Shown here: piece after piece, positions 1 to 10,328 of the stretch | Position numbering within the stretch: the stretch's first letter is position 1 | Layout: every line of letters starts with the position of its first letter | Assembly (NCBI GenBank): GCA_034698045.1 | Contig: JAQGAU010001046.1 | Location: 1-21,834, forward strand | Direction: 5' to 3' | DNA: 21,834 nt | DNA from: Paramacrobiotus richtersi | Taxonomy: Eukaryota > Tardigrada > Eutardigrada > Parachela > Macrobiotidae | The notes under the pieces: generated by a model | The model's input: only the letters and a program-made list of their open reading frames with translations | What the model was told of the DNA's origin: nothing | Database searches by the model: none | Position numbers and translations under genes: made by a program

Positions 1-834
1 CGCTTTCTGTTTTCGGCCTGCTGTGCGACATGTCCGGCCGTCCTGGAACTGCCTCGAACGTACGAATCGGCCACAGTATCCGAACATGTAGCGTCCCATG
101 CAACAGCTTTTCCGTGACGGACAGGAATAAGTGTCAGACCGTCCGGCCGCTTTCCATCCACCGACGACAATCCCGCTGGCTCTCTTTGGCAAGGGTATCC
201 GGCGCTCTCGAGGGATCTCTGCATCACATTGTTCAGCTCAATATGGCGACTCCATCTTCCTTTGCTGTTCTTGCATGACAACCCGTGATGGCCATTGCTT
301 TCTACTGGTGTCGCACAATTGGTGCACACATGCGCTTCGACGATCGGTAAACACAAACGCAGACCAACGCCAATCCTCACTTCCTCATCGTTCAGATGCG
401 TACCCAAACAAGGTGCAGGTAGTGCATTTATCCAAGCACCGGAATCACGCTGAAGAGCTGCTAGTAAAACTGCACGCGCTCTCGTGTTATTCATGGTCGA
501 CAGACGCAGAGTGGAAATCACATTAAAAATTACCGGCATGTCCCATGCAGACTGGAATCGACGCACATTCTCTTCCGGCGCTTCGCAGCGGGTTACCTTC
601 TCCCACTCCTTCACAACGGGTCCGATTAACTCATCACCGACAGCAGGTACGACACGGCAGACAATATGCTGCACGGAACACGCCGAGGCCAAGAAGGCTG
701 GATAAGCTAGCGATTCCGTACGACGAATGCCGAATCCTCCAAATCTGACGGGAAGTGTCATCTGTTCCCACTGCAAGCCATCTACATCAATATTTACCGC
801 CGATCTGATACCAGTGCGAAGAATCTCGTCCAGC
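1..834 (-). mobile_element. Retroelement protein, C-terminal fragment (post-RT zinc-binding and endonuclease-like region)
   Basis: An open frame without stops runs on the minus strand from about 834 to the window edge (about 276 codons) and continues beyond it. There is no usable ATG at the start and a stop lies just upstream (835-837), so this is a 5'-truncated copy or a later exon. In order it shows a conserved-looking block LPVRFGGFGIRR; a zinc-binding cluster, CTNC (315-326) followed by GHHGLSC (273-293); then EPAGL, KRPDG (138-152) and AWDAT with WD at 93-98. The block LPxRxGGxGIR, the C-C-H-C cluster and the KRPDG...WDxT endonuclease-like pattern are what I know from regions downstream of reverse transcriptase in invertebrate retroelements. 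The reverse transcriptase itself is not in the window. The frame is intact, so the copy may be young. Family assignment is from motif memory only. Confidence 0.65.
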
Positions 835-837
835 GCT

Positions 838-880
838 ACCTACAGTACCTACAGTACCTACGACGAGTACCTACAGTAGT
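838..880. repeat. Short tandem repeat, 9-base unit
   Basis: The unit ACCTACAGT occurs at 838-846 and 847-855, followed by degenerate copies to about 880. It sits exactly where the retroelement frame begins and where the dispersed repeat starts, so it may mark an insertion junction. Confidence 0.7.
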
Positions 881-1105
881 ACTTCGTGTAGCAATACGTA
901 CATGAGATACCGCTTGTCCATAAGCTTATGCTAACTGTCAACGATTTACTCCGATTTATTTTAGTAAACCGCTCTTTATGCGTTGAGAACTCTAATCCGG
1001 GATTTGAATTTGAAGTTTTCGGTTCGATTAGGATGTTGCTTCAGTATCAGGTCTGCTGCTGCCAGTAGCGTTTTATGGCAGAGAATTGTAGAAACGATAT
1101 TTACG
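871..1105 (+). repeat. Dispersed repeat, copy 1 (pairs with 9944-10110)
   Basis: This stretch aligns with 9944-10110 in the same orientation. Shared blocks include CCATAAGCTTATGCT, GTCAACGAT, GGATGTTGCTTCA and CAGTAGC followed by TTTTATG. Copy 1 carries about 55 extra bases (around 968-1025) that copy 2 lacks. No coding potential is seen. It is a two-copy interspersed family of unknown type. The remaining bases to 1272 hold nothing I recognise. Confidence 0.75.
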
Positions 1106-1272
1106 TGTTTTTGGATTCGCGGACCATTAATTTTTAGAGTGTTTTGCATATACCACCTACCGTTTGGGTCTTATTCGTTTAATGGTTCCCCTGTACTTCG
1201 AAGTACTTCGGAGATGGCCTGTTTGGCTAAACAGACGACACTCATAAGTTCGTAACAGTTGAAAACAACATT

Positions 1273-1888
1273 ATAATAATGAAATGGCTATAGCCACCCA
1301 TAAACACTCACAACCGCTATAGATACCCATAACACCCATAAATCGCTATAGCCACCCATATCGTTTGGTACACCCACAAAGACTATAGACACCCATTTAC
1401 CGATAATTTTAATTATTTTGCAAGCTATTTGGAAGCACTCAAGTCAGGGCAGTCTTTCGGTTAGGGCGCCGGGTTAGGCCGACCGCATTCAATCGTTTAA
1501 GAGCCGAGGGACATTGATACGAAAGTTTCTCATGTAATCTTAGCCACTAAAGTTTAAGAATTCCACTGAGGCTACATCAGTGACGTACACGTCCAGTAAG
1601 GTTGTGCATTTGGTGGACGGTGGACCTGAAATATATTGCGCAGCCACCACAGGAAAACCATTTCGATTCCACACCCGAAAAGACAGCAAGCAGTAAACCG
1701 TAGCAGCCCCTTGGAAGAACGTAAGCTATCTGTAGTTTTGCGTAATTTGTCGTTTTTATCATTCAGCCCTTTTTTAGGCTCAGAATGGTGCCAGAGTTCG
1801 CGCACTATAGCGCTTTATGGGTGTTTATTGGGCACAATAGCCATTTATGGGTGAAAATGGGTGGCTATAGCCTCACTCTCATAATAAT
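1273..1888. mobile_element. Non-autonomous DNA element with inverted ends and 8-base target duplication
   Basis: The 600-base segment 1281-1880 has inverted ends built around GGCTATAGCCACCCAT (about 1286-1301, and inverted at about 1856-1872). It is flanked by identical direct repeats ATAATAAT at 1273-1280 and 1881-1888. Each end also carries several further copies of the CACCCATA motif: forward at 1285-1396, reverse complement at 1803-1868. No transposase frame is present inside. An 8-base duplication is characteristic of the hAT superfamily, but the AT-rich duplication could be coincidental. The inverted ends start a few bases apart relative to the duplication. Confidence 0.65.
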
Positions 1889-2043
1889 CAATGTTTGACA
1901 AGTGTCTCCAAAGACTGGAACCCCACAGCAAGAACATAATCATGTCATAACAAAGATCAATTTAAATGCCAGATCCGTAGACGCTTTTTTTAATAGGCAC
2001 AGCCATAGACAGTAGAACACTGCTTGCGCTGGGACCGCTAAGT

Positions 2044-2356
2044 TTACCCACAAAATTTACATCCGTAGATGTTTCTTCCTTGGAACTTGAGAGCGTAGAG
2101 TCGTAGACGACGTCCATGGCGGTCTTGAGTTTGGCATGTTCGGAGTATATGAGGGCATCGCGGATGACGATTTCGAGGAGTACTCGACGGATCTCCTCGT
2201 AGACGAGGCCGGAGGTACGCTTCACTTTCACCACGACGGGCCAGGCGACGGATAGCTGACTTCGTGATGCACTGCTGCTGTCGCGCAGTACCTTTCAGTG
2301 ACGCTTAGCACCTCCTTGTCCCCAAGACCCTTGCCACGTTTTGCGCGTCCAGTCGT
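2044..2356 (-). pseudogene. Histone H4 pseudogene
   Basis: Read on the minus strand, the region follows histone H4 from end to end but in three frames. The start codon position (2354-2356) reads ACG. The next bases give TGRAKRGKGLG, resembling the H4 tail. A frame change then leads through AIRRLARR to [23 protein letters not shown] and TAMDVVY, all clear H4 core landmarks. A short duplication (TACGACTCTACGCTC) after DVVY shifts the frame again into [12 protein letters not shown], matching the H4 C-terminus, with a TAA at 2044-2046. Several core residues are replaced or missing, for example the Arg/Lys positions around the EHAKxKT motif. With no start codon and at least two frameshifts it cannot make H4. 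I see no histone 3' stem-loop downstream and no intact histone gene nearby, so it is probably a dispersed orphon copy. Confidence 0.85.
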
Positions 2357-3476
2357 GGTAGACGTGATGATCTGCTGGTCTCCGGTAGATATGCTGAACG
2401 CGTTTTCGTATGCCGCTATATCACAATGCGATACGCGACATCTGAAATACTTACGCCTTTATTACTTGCGTTTTTTATGCTGTAATTACGGAATATCAAA
2501 CGGTAGGTTTACTGTGCAAGTACAAGTACACATGCAGACAAGTCGAGACGGCGTACAACATTTTCTTCATCTGAAAGAGAACAGGTGCTATCCGTCAAAA
2601 TAAGAAAATCTGCGTTGGAAATGTAAATAAGAGCCCTTAGCTGCAAGCGGCCGTACGCGGGTGAACTGTTTGCATTCAAGAATCGCGATCGCATTCGTTT
2701 ATGGAAAAACATACGTAATTACTAGAACACGGGTCTGAAATTAACATTGTAGAGTCGGCGTCCGTGTTACTGGAGCTACACGATTTGGCAACACACACGA
2801 CCTTTATACAAAATTTATAATAATTACAGTATGGTATGTGGTTGTTTTGGAAACTGTTTGCCGCTTGAATCTGCATAGGTAGTTCATTTACAGGCAACTC
2901 ACCGGCACTACTGTTCAGTTTTTAAGAATTCACGCGATACTTTTCTTGCTGTTAATTTTATGTAGGTCTCCACGGCCAACAACGTCAGTTATGATCAGTA
3001 CCTTGTACACCAATGGCAGGCGCACCCCAGAACAAACAGAAGACAACATTATGCCCAAACATATTACAGTAAGCAAATTATATTTAGTAAGAACAGCACA
3101 GACGACAAAAAGATGCAAAACTTCGGCAAATACTACCTAAAACCAAATTTGCAACGTATGTGCGTATATAAGCGGAAATAATTATCAAGGCCAAGCCATA
3201 AACAGTGAGGAGATGGCTGCAGGCCACGTAAGCGCTGGTTAGCCGTAGTTGCCAAAAAACGACACGTTTTCGAGGATCTGCTGGACTTTTGGCGGGTAAC
3301 CGGCCTTCGGCGCCGCATCTCGTTTCGTCTTGCGGAACGCGGTACCGGCCTGGATGGTTGCCGCATTCACGGGGCGGGTGTTATGGGCGATTTTGGTATC
3401 CGTTGTATTCGAAGGAAATGCGATTGACGACCGGGGGCAACCTGCAAAAGAGCAAAACCAAACTATTAGAGAGAAT
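2357..3476. other. Intergenic, nothing convincing
   Basis: About 1.1 kb without a supported gene. A possible 103-base exon (2966-3068, plus) has AG and GT borders but no partner exon or recognisable protein. The part 3240-3440 is GC-richer than its surroundings and resembles degraded mobile-element sequence. Confidence 0.5.
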
Positions 3477-3909
3477 ACGCGAGTTAGGACAAACCAAAAT
3501 TCGACAAATTGCCCGTCATCTGCAAACGCGATAGTTAGGAAAAACCAAAAATCGCCAAAATCACCCGTCACTTGCGAAACCGAGGGAGGGTAAGGTAGTA
3601 TCTTGTAACGCTAACATCAGTAGGGTACCATAATAAACCGAGCTCCATGAACCAAATCAACGTTAACTTTAGATAACCACGTTAACTCCATAAACCAACG
3701 TTGAGCTATGGTTAAGCAGCAGGCCTAAACGGAAGCTAAGGTAAACGGAAGTTAACTGTGTATGCCTGGGGTAGTTATAGATGCTAGCTATGGTTAACGT
3801 TGGTCAGACCTGGTATACCGTTAAGGATAACTCGGTAACTTAAGGATTCCCGGGTTTTTTTCTTTTTTGTCTTAACCTTGCCCGAATTTTCATTTGTCCT
3901 AACTCGCGT
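3477..3909. mobile_element. Inverted-repeat element with GTTAAC-rich interior
   Basis: A 27-base sequence at 3477-3503 (starting ACGCGAGTTAGGACAAA) recurs inverted at 3883-3909 with only about four mismatches. A degenerate direct copy lies at 3526-3554, so the left end is a tandem pair of roughly 50-base units (3477-3525 and 3526-3578). The interior, 3650-3810, is full of GTTAAC and AACGTT motifs in both orientations. No coding frame is convincing. The right end lies just beyond the stop codon of the immunoglobulin gene, so part may be transcribed in its 3' untranslated region. No clear target duplication was found. Confidence 0.5.
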
Positions 3910-3922
3910 TTTCTGTGAACTA

Positions 3923-6127
3923 TTATGTACTGTTGCTCAAGAAGTAATAAGGAAGTATCGTGGACGAACATGAGCACTTGCAAACGGGTGTAACATCATC
4001 TGGGAGTGTTGCGCCAGCAGTCGTAGTATTGACATCTGGACATTTCGCGGATACGGCAGCTGTGATTTCCGCGTCTTTGGTCCAGGTTACTTTGGAGAAG
4101 TTCAGACGGGGAAAGCGGTTCAATATCACATCGATACTGTTGGATGCTGTGCACATAAACGGCTGCAGCGTGGTTAAATTCTTCGTCGGGCAGACCAGAA
4201 GCGATCCAGTGGCGACACATCCGGATTCACTATGGCTTCCTGAAATAAATGACTGGAAGGAGCCAGGCGCAGGTGTACTATCGGCGCGGTCAAAACCGTA
4301 TGTTGAACTTAACGTCTACATATAATAGTTAGCTGTTTCTTAATGTGGTTAACGATAAGTGAGTAACCCAGTGCACCTTACAGAATCCAGTATGCAAGAT
4401 ACGAGAGCATGTTGTTTTTTCTAGCAAGTAACATTACCAGTACTGCATTTAACGCTGATTCCTCAAGACAGAATGCATCGCTTACCCAGAATTTCATTTC
4501 CATCAGAATACCATCTGATGCACGGGACTGGGATGCTCTTGGCAGGACAAGAATGTATCCAGTAGATTCCAGTTGCATTTACAACGACATACGTTGCTGG
4601 CACTCCGTTTCCCCAGCTCGGATACTCTGGTACGAGAAGCAAATAATGTTAATCAAATGTATTCGATCTGTTTTTGTTGACGGGGTACGCGCAACCCGAA
4701 TAAGGACTTGTAGAGAACGAAATCTTTCTGTCGGTACTGCTCGTCCATACGTAGACGAATGCAGTGCCCTTGTCAATATCTTATGACTTAAAATGCATGT
4801 TCTTTATTGTTTTATAAAATACTTCTATTTCGCATTTAAACTTTCAAAAATAGATTTAACCAGGAAATCTTTCATGCAGAAATCGAATATTGAGCTTTTA
4901 TATTCGACTGTGACAAAGAGACTTGAGTCAGCGACTCATTGCAAAGTAAAACGAAGGTGAAGGTCAACGGAAATACGTCATAATAGAACTGATGAAAAGC
5001 GTAAGTAATCCAAGTAACTTTTAAGTAACATATTCGTTTTTAAGTAACATATTCGTTTATGGCATCCGGCAGAGAATGTGTTATTCACGGCAACCAATCG
5101 ACTTAAGGCAATGAATATCTACCTGCTAATTTCGTTGAAAATCTCCAGTCGAACTCGCTCCAGTCTTTGGAAGAGTTAAAACGCCTGCACTCGTAAGTGC
5201 CAGTGTCTGCTCCATCGAAAGAAGTGATCTTCCAGCTACACAATTGTGCGCCTATATGATACCAAGAATACCCGACTTCCGTATCTCGCGTTTTAGTGAG
5301 CCACGAATGGCACCTGTGCTGAGGAACAGCACTGGCTCCTGGTTCAACTGTCCCGTCGCATCGCAGCTGGATGCCGCGATTCCGCTGAGCGTACACGGTG
5401 ATATTGTCATCGTCTGCAGCAAATGCAACCCAACCCTCTCCAGCGTTCTTAGGTACTCGTCACATGCGATACGATCGGCTTCACCTGAAAATAAACAAGA
5501 GTAGAGAGAATTTTACATGTGTACATGTGATAGCTCCTCAAAGACATATCTGGCTAGTTGTGCAGAACAACAAATTACCAGAGGAAAGAAAACATATATA
5601 TTGGTCAATTTGTGATGAGCCGAGACAGGCCGTATTCGTAATATTAATAACAATGATATGCAACGTGGATTTATTTGATATGATCATTATTACAAATTAG
5701 TCAGAATCAAATTATACGTTTATTTCAGTCTTCGCATCTTCGGCAGTTGTTATCTTACACTGAATTCATTTGTTCAATACTCATTTTTATTTTCTTCTAT
5801 TGACGGAATTTAATCTTCACTCTAATCCGAATGTGTATAATGTATATGATATCGGCAAATAGCGATTCTATTTTCTGCTAAAACCTAGCTAAATCGGATA
5901 CTGAACTGTCCGTTTCTTCAGTACATGTTACATATAATTGTAAATGTACCATTTACTACATATGCTAAAAGGAAGAAGAAAGAAAAAGTACATCCGAATA
6001 TTGCACCCTTACTCAAGTCGTTCCAATCCGTACCGAATGTGGAACCGATCCACATCAAAAGAACCACAACGGTCAGCGTGCGGGCACCGAAGAAATCCCC
6101 ATGGGAAAACGAAACTAGGGTCAGCAT
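3923..6127 (-). CDS. Secreted protein with two immunoglobulin-like domains (4 exons)
   Basis: Exons on the minus strand: 6127-6013, 5455-5123, 4626-4486 and 4239-3923, giving about 301 residues. Exon 1 encodes a signal peptide (hydrophobic core TLTVVVLLMWIG, likely cut after STFG). Exon 2 carries the first immunoglobulin-like domain: C71 in IQLRC, W90, and the F-strand signature DTGTYEC ending at C128. Exons 3 and 4 carry a second: C176, W188 in IRWYSDG, and C226 in PFMC. The tail is Cys/Thr-rich, without a clear membrane anchor, and ends in TAA at 3923-3925. All three introns (557, 496 and 246 bases) are phase 1, as usual for immunoglobulin-domain genes. Several N-glycosylation sequons (NIT, NAT, NLT) fit secretion. 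The odd point is exon 2: the strong acceptor after 5485 puts the domain out of frame, so a weaker AG before 5455 is assumed. The ligand is unknown. A frameshifted pseudogene is the alternative. Confidence 0.6.
5021..5058. repeat. Perfect 19-base tandem duplication
   Basis: The unit TTAAGTAACATATTCGTTT occurs twice head to tail (5021-5039 and 5040-5058), inside the second intron of the immunoglobulin gene. It looks like a recent slippage duplication. Confidence 0.9.
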
Positions 6128-6390
6128 CGTGCAGTATGTTCGTTTACGTAACCAACAGAAATCTACAAAATAGCAGGAATTCTGTGTCATAGAAGTTTAT
6201 TTTATGCGTGGAATGGTGAATATTTCCTCCGTGTGCACATATCAGGAAACTAACAACTGTAGCAAGAGCAAACTGGCGTGAACGTGCTGGCGAAATGTGA
6301 GGGTTTCATCGAGTCAGAAATTTCTGCACAAAAGGTTGGTGAATTAAGCTTGGACCGAGTGAAAGTTTCTTTCATGCGTTCGATTTATGT

Positions 6391-6640
6391 TTACGAGCCA
6401 AACTTCTGGAATGTTTTCCCCTGCCGTGGTTTAACGGAAATTTGCAGCTCAGTTTGGTGATCGATGCCAAAATATGGCGTGACGCAGTACGGATAGACAG
6501 AGTACGCAATTTGGTCACGTGGTACATCTGTCTCGCTGTAACCTCTATCTCCCGTGTGCTGGTGGAATAGCTTTGCTGTCCTCCTGAATTCTACGCCTAA
6601 TGCAATCCACGTATCACTGTCGTCACTATCACAACTTCAC
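6391..6640 (-). other. Orphan open frame, possibly an old coding fragment
   Basis: A minus-strand frame of about 80 codons without an ATG ends at TAA 6391-6393. Its residues (for example FRRTAKLFHQHTGDRG and YSVYPYCVTPYFG) look protein-like, but I do not recognise a family. No matching splice partner was found. It lies upstream of the immunoglobulin gene and ends before it, so it is not part of that gene. A chance frame is possible. Confidence 0.2.
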
Positions 6641-7499
6641 AAACCCGTTCGCGTTGCAAGCGGGCGTTGCAAGCGATGTAATCGACTGTTCTTATTGCAC
6701 AGAGTTAATTAATGCTTTTAACTTACGAGTTTTGCCTGGTGTACCTGTACATGGTTGATGGTACATATAATTTAACTGTGCTTCGGCATAAAACTATATT
6801 AAATTAGTTACTTACCAAAATCTTTTAGTTCTAACAATCAAATGTAATTGTTCCTTAATTAGTCGAACCCTTATCATTAATTTGTATTAACCCTTATCCT
6901 GTTCCTTAACTAATCGAATGTGATATGAACCTAAGCGTGGGCTTTTGGTCCAATACGCAGAATTAAATGTCATGTTACTCCGCATCGTAGAATAGATCAC
7001 GTCTTGTAAACCTATATATACCTTTGGCAATAAAAAACCTAGCGATTGTTCTTTCGAATCACTGTGGTTGACGGGCCAGCGGTCGTAATTTACATTTCAA
7101 CTATTGTCGAATTCTTTCTTCGGCATCTTTACGGAACTGTACAGCAAATAAACCATAAATCAGTGCTTTTCGGTACAAATGAATGCAATCACAATGAAGA
7201 TTTTTCGCTGAGTAATAAGTAAGACAATTTTGGAATCAAGAGACGCCTAAGGGATCAGCGCTATATCGTCAACTGCTTCCGTATTGCGATCTTCTCCGCA
7301 TTGCCGTTTTACAACCGTTTTGAAGCGAGTAGCTGGCGGAATGTCTGTCGAAGAGCATGTTGACCATGTTGACAAGTTGTTAGTTATTTTCTTTTATCGC
7401 AGACGATAGCACACTGTGACATGAACAACCTGTACAGTCGGTTATGGGGATTATGACGTAGGATTATGTATTTTTGAGATTATTCGGGTTTATTGACCA
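6641..7499. other. Intergenic region upstream of the first cysteine-rich gene
   Basis: No gene is supported. It is AT-rich and includes two imperfect direct copies of GTTCCTTAA followed by TCGAA (6851 and 6901 areas) and two copies of ACCCTTATC. It presumably contains the promoter of the gene starting at 7500, but no clear TATA box is seen close to that start. Confidence 0.4.
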
Positions 7500-9812
7500 A
7501 TGGCATCACCGTTTCCTGGAGAGAGGCTTTCGTCATTGTTATCCGAAATTTTGGGGTTTATTCTGATTTTATTTATTCCTTTTGCGCTTTGTACAAATAG
7601 GTATTATGGATCATATTTATTTTACGGAAGCGTAAGTTACGCAGACTAAGTATCGGTTGTGTTTTGTTTCTTTTATCTTATTCAATTACGTGCTGTTATA
7701 TATTTCCTGTAAACAGGTGTCTCGATTCTCTTTGAATTTCGAAATTTCTAGCGTTAGCGTGATTTCTGATATATATTAAACAATTACTGAAATAATTCGA
7801 TAATGCTACAATATAAACAAATAAAATGCATTACGATTCACGACGACTTTACGTACACGTCAGTCAGCAACCTGTTGATCAAGATATTGATCTTGCTTTG
7901 TAATTTGGTTCTGCATGTAAACGGCTGTCATTCATTGTTGACGGATGTAAAAACAGTTGATTCCTGATCTATCTGTATATATAGCTAATAAATTAATTTT
8001 CGTAGTTATTGCATGCGTGCATGTTTAACTCTGTATTTTATGGACATACTGCAATCGTTTCTAATTGTCAGTTTATGAGATAAGTTGAATTGCGCATCAC
8101 ATAAAGTGGAAAAAAGAAATAAATTTTTTGCCAAGTTTGCTGATGAATTTTTGCAAACTTTTTTCGGGTTTTGCGATGAGTTGGTTTTAACATGATAATT
8201 GGCAGGTAATTAACCCATAGGGTAACGGTCTGGTGAATGTTACGCTACACAATCGTCTATGTGAACCGATTAACGTCATATCTAACTGTAGAAACTTGAT
8301 TTAGTGTATTGTCGGTGCATATTGTGAGTGCACTTGTCTGTACGAGTATAAAGATGTAACCGTGCGTGCAATGATTGCACGTTATTGTGTGCCATAGTCG
8401 CTAAAGTAACAAAAATTAATGCATGTACAAAACCGATAATAAAACTTTTTTTTTTATACAGAACTTGCCAACAAGTCTGCCAAAGTTTGTTATCCATTTG
8501 AATACTATCGAAAGTGTAGTCTGTAATAATATAAATCAACAAGAGTTCGCGATACTTACGATAAAAGTGCTCGGTTTAGCAGTTTTTGACAGGAGTTTGA
8601 GCAGCACTTTGGTATCGATTTTTAAACATAGAATGGACGTATTTTCTTGCTACAATAGCATTTTTGTTTTAGGGAGATGACATCATAGAAACAGTACATA
8701 TGCACGGCGGCCCAACATCTCCCATACATAAATGGAATATTGAATGTTTAGACGGTATGTACTTGGTGTTCTTTGCTGCAGTTATGCACAGAACTGAATC
8801 GTATCCGTAATATGTACATAAGGCACCTGTTTCTCCAAAAACGATAGGAAGCAAAGCCTTGCTGCTTGTGGTTGTTAATTGTGATTCTTGTGCGTAGGTG
8901 AGGCCATAGTTGGAGTGCGGTAAGAGTGCAACTTTGTTTATTGGATCTCGTAATTTTTTCCATAATCACTTCTTGCGATGTTTTAGTGACAATGCGGATG
9001 ACTTTCAGGTAAGCTGCTTCGGTACTGTTTCCTTCTGATAAAAACAGGTTGTTACCGTTTGCTCAGAGAATCCAAGGATTTTGGTGCAAATACATGTTCC
9101 CTTATAAACCGCCGTCATCGGAGTATCCATACTATGCATCGTAAGCTGCCCGCTTTCTCGCACGCGTTGATTGTTTTGACAGTTTCGGAAGTTGCAATAC
9201 GTTTATACAGAATTGATATTTAGGTGCTATGCCCGAAACTTTACCTCCCATGATTTCTGTTATGACCCCAGGGATGCTCTGACATCACCCAACACATTCA
9301 TGACAGGTGACACCTCAAAGCTGGAAAACAACATAAAACGGGGAAATCACGTGTTGGCTTTTCTAGGTTTCTGGGACAATGACTTCCAGATTCAAGTGTG
9401 GCGCATTACCACCGACTACGTGCAGCTGTTCAAATGCTGCGCCGCGCCGTCCGGTTATTACATCGACTACATGTCCTGCTACTACAAGATGACGCACGAT
9501 CAGTATTATGAATATTACGATCACGCGATTTTTCTGGTGTTCTGTGATACGGGATATGTGGTGACTGGAATGGGTAAAAAGCACAATCCCTATACAACAG
9601 ATATCCATTTGGATTGGATTCAGTGTTGTCGTGTGGGATTCGGAGTCGGTCGGCCGCCCATCAGGGAACTGGCACACGGACTGCATGATTACGGATCCGC
9701 TGCGTCCAGTGGATATAATACAAACGCCACTTATCGGTCACTGCAATCTGTGAAGAATGCGGCTAGTTTTAAACCATCTGTGGCTGATTTAGAATCGTCG
9801 TGGAAGTTGTGA
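7500..9812 (+). CDS. Secreted cysteine-rich dermatopontin-like protein, paralogue A (7 exons)
   Basis: Exons: 7500-7631, 8673-8754, 8898-8919, 8987-9008, 9067-9140, 9224-9306 and 9367-9812, giving 286 residues. Introns are 1041, 143, 67, 58, 83 and 60 bases. Exon 1 gives a signal peptide (core FILILFIPFA) and the mature start TNRYYGSYL. Exons 3 and 4 are 22-base micro-exons with clean GT-AG borders and matching phases. The mature chain has ten cysteines, including KCC and QCC pairs. It contains loose repeats of the type GxxIxxx...H...W/FxxCC, the clearest being the segment from FCDTGYVVTG through HNPYTTDIH to DWIQCC. This resembles the dermatopontin repeat (FxCxxGxVIxGxxSxHdNxxEDRxWxFxCC), which suggests an extracellular-matrix or secreted carbohydrate-binding role. 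That family link is from memory and weak at sequence level. The ATG at 7500 is supported by the identical exon length in paralogue B. The 60-base last intron is in frame and open, so a longer isoform is possible. Confidence 0.8.
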
Positions 9813-9943
9813 GCGCTTTTCTTCTGTTTGTGGTACATTGTTTGGATGAAACTTTGATGCTCGAGCAATCAGTAAACGAGTGCATGGTATTCGGTCAGTT
9901 ATTCGGTATTTGAGGATAAATAACTGGCTTGTGTGATGGTCAT

Positions 9944-10110
9944 CTACAGTACTTTATGTAGTAATACGTACAGGTGCCGCTTTTCCATAAGCTTATGCTT
10001 ATTGTCAACGATATATTCCGGTTTAGTTCGGTAAATTAAGGGATGTTGCTTCAATATCAGATTTGCTGCAGACAGTAGCCTTTTATGCAGAAATGTATAT
10101 AGAACTGCAG
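9944..10110 (+). repeat. Dispersed repeat, copy 2 (pairs with 871-1105)
   Basis: Same orientation and same block order as copy 1, but lacking its central 55 bases or so. The two copies differ at scattered positions, so they are not a recent duplication. Confidence 0.75.
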
Positions 10111-10321
10111 ATGTTCGTTCTGTATACAGAATCTTGTACAATTCTCATCTGACGGCAACGCTTTGCTATAAATCGCCGCAGGGGGTGAATCTCTTTATAG
10201 CGTTTCCGTCAGCAAGCTATACCGAAGTTAACGCTGAACTAAAAATGTTTGCTAAGACGATATTCGCTCTACACTAGCAGACGCGTTACTAGTCATTCTC
10301 GCGAGTCAGTTTGATGAATGT

Positions 10322-10328
10322 TATAAAA
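10322..10328 (+). promoter_or_regulatory. Possible TATA box of paralogue B
   Basis: TATAAAA lies 37 bases before the ATG at 10365. If used, the transcript would start near 10350 with a very short 5' leader. This is motif evidence only, and paralogue A has no equivalent. Confidence 0.3.

Noticed and set aside
2966..3068. Possible plus-strand exon between TGTAG and GTAAGC
   Set aside because: No partner exon, no recognised protein, and neither frame shows conserved features.
3239..3571. 110-residue minus-strand frame rich in Phe and Trp
   Set aside because: The repeated FWFFLT/FWFVLT segments are explained by the tandem 50-base DNA repeat at 3477-3578.
5918..6190. 90-residue minus-strand frame read as one membrane protein
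   Set aside because: A good donor (GTAAGG) at 6012 cuts it after the signal peptide; the second hydrophobic part is intron.
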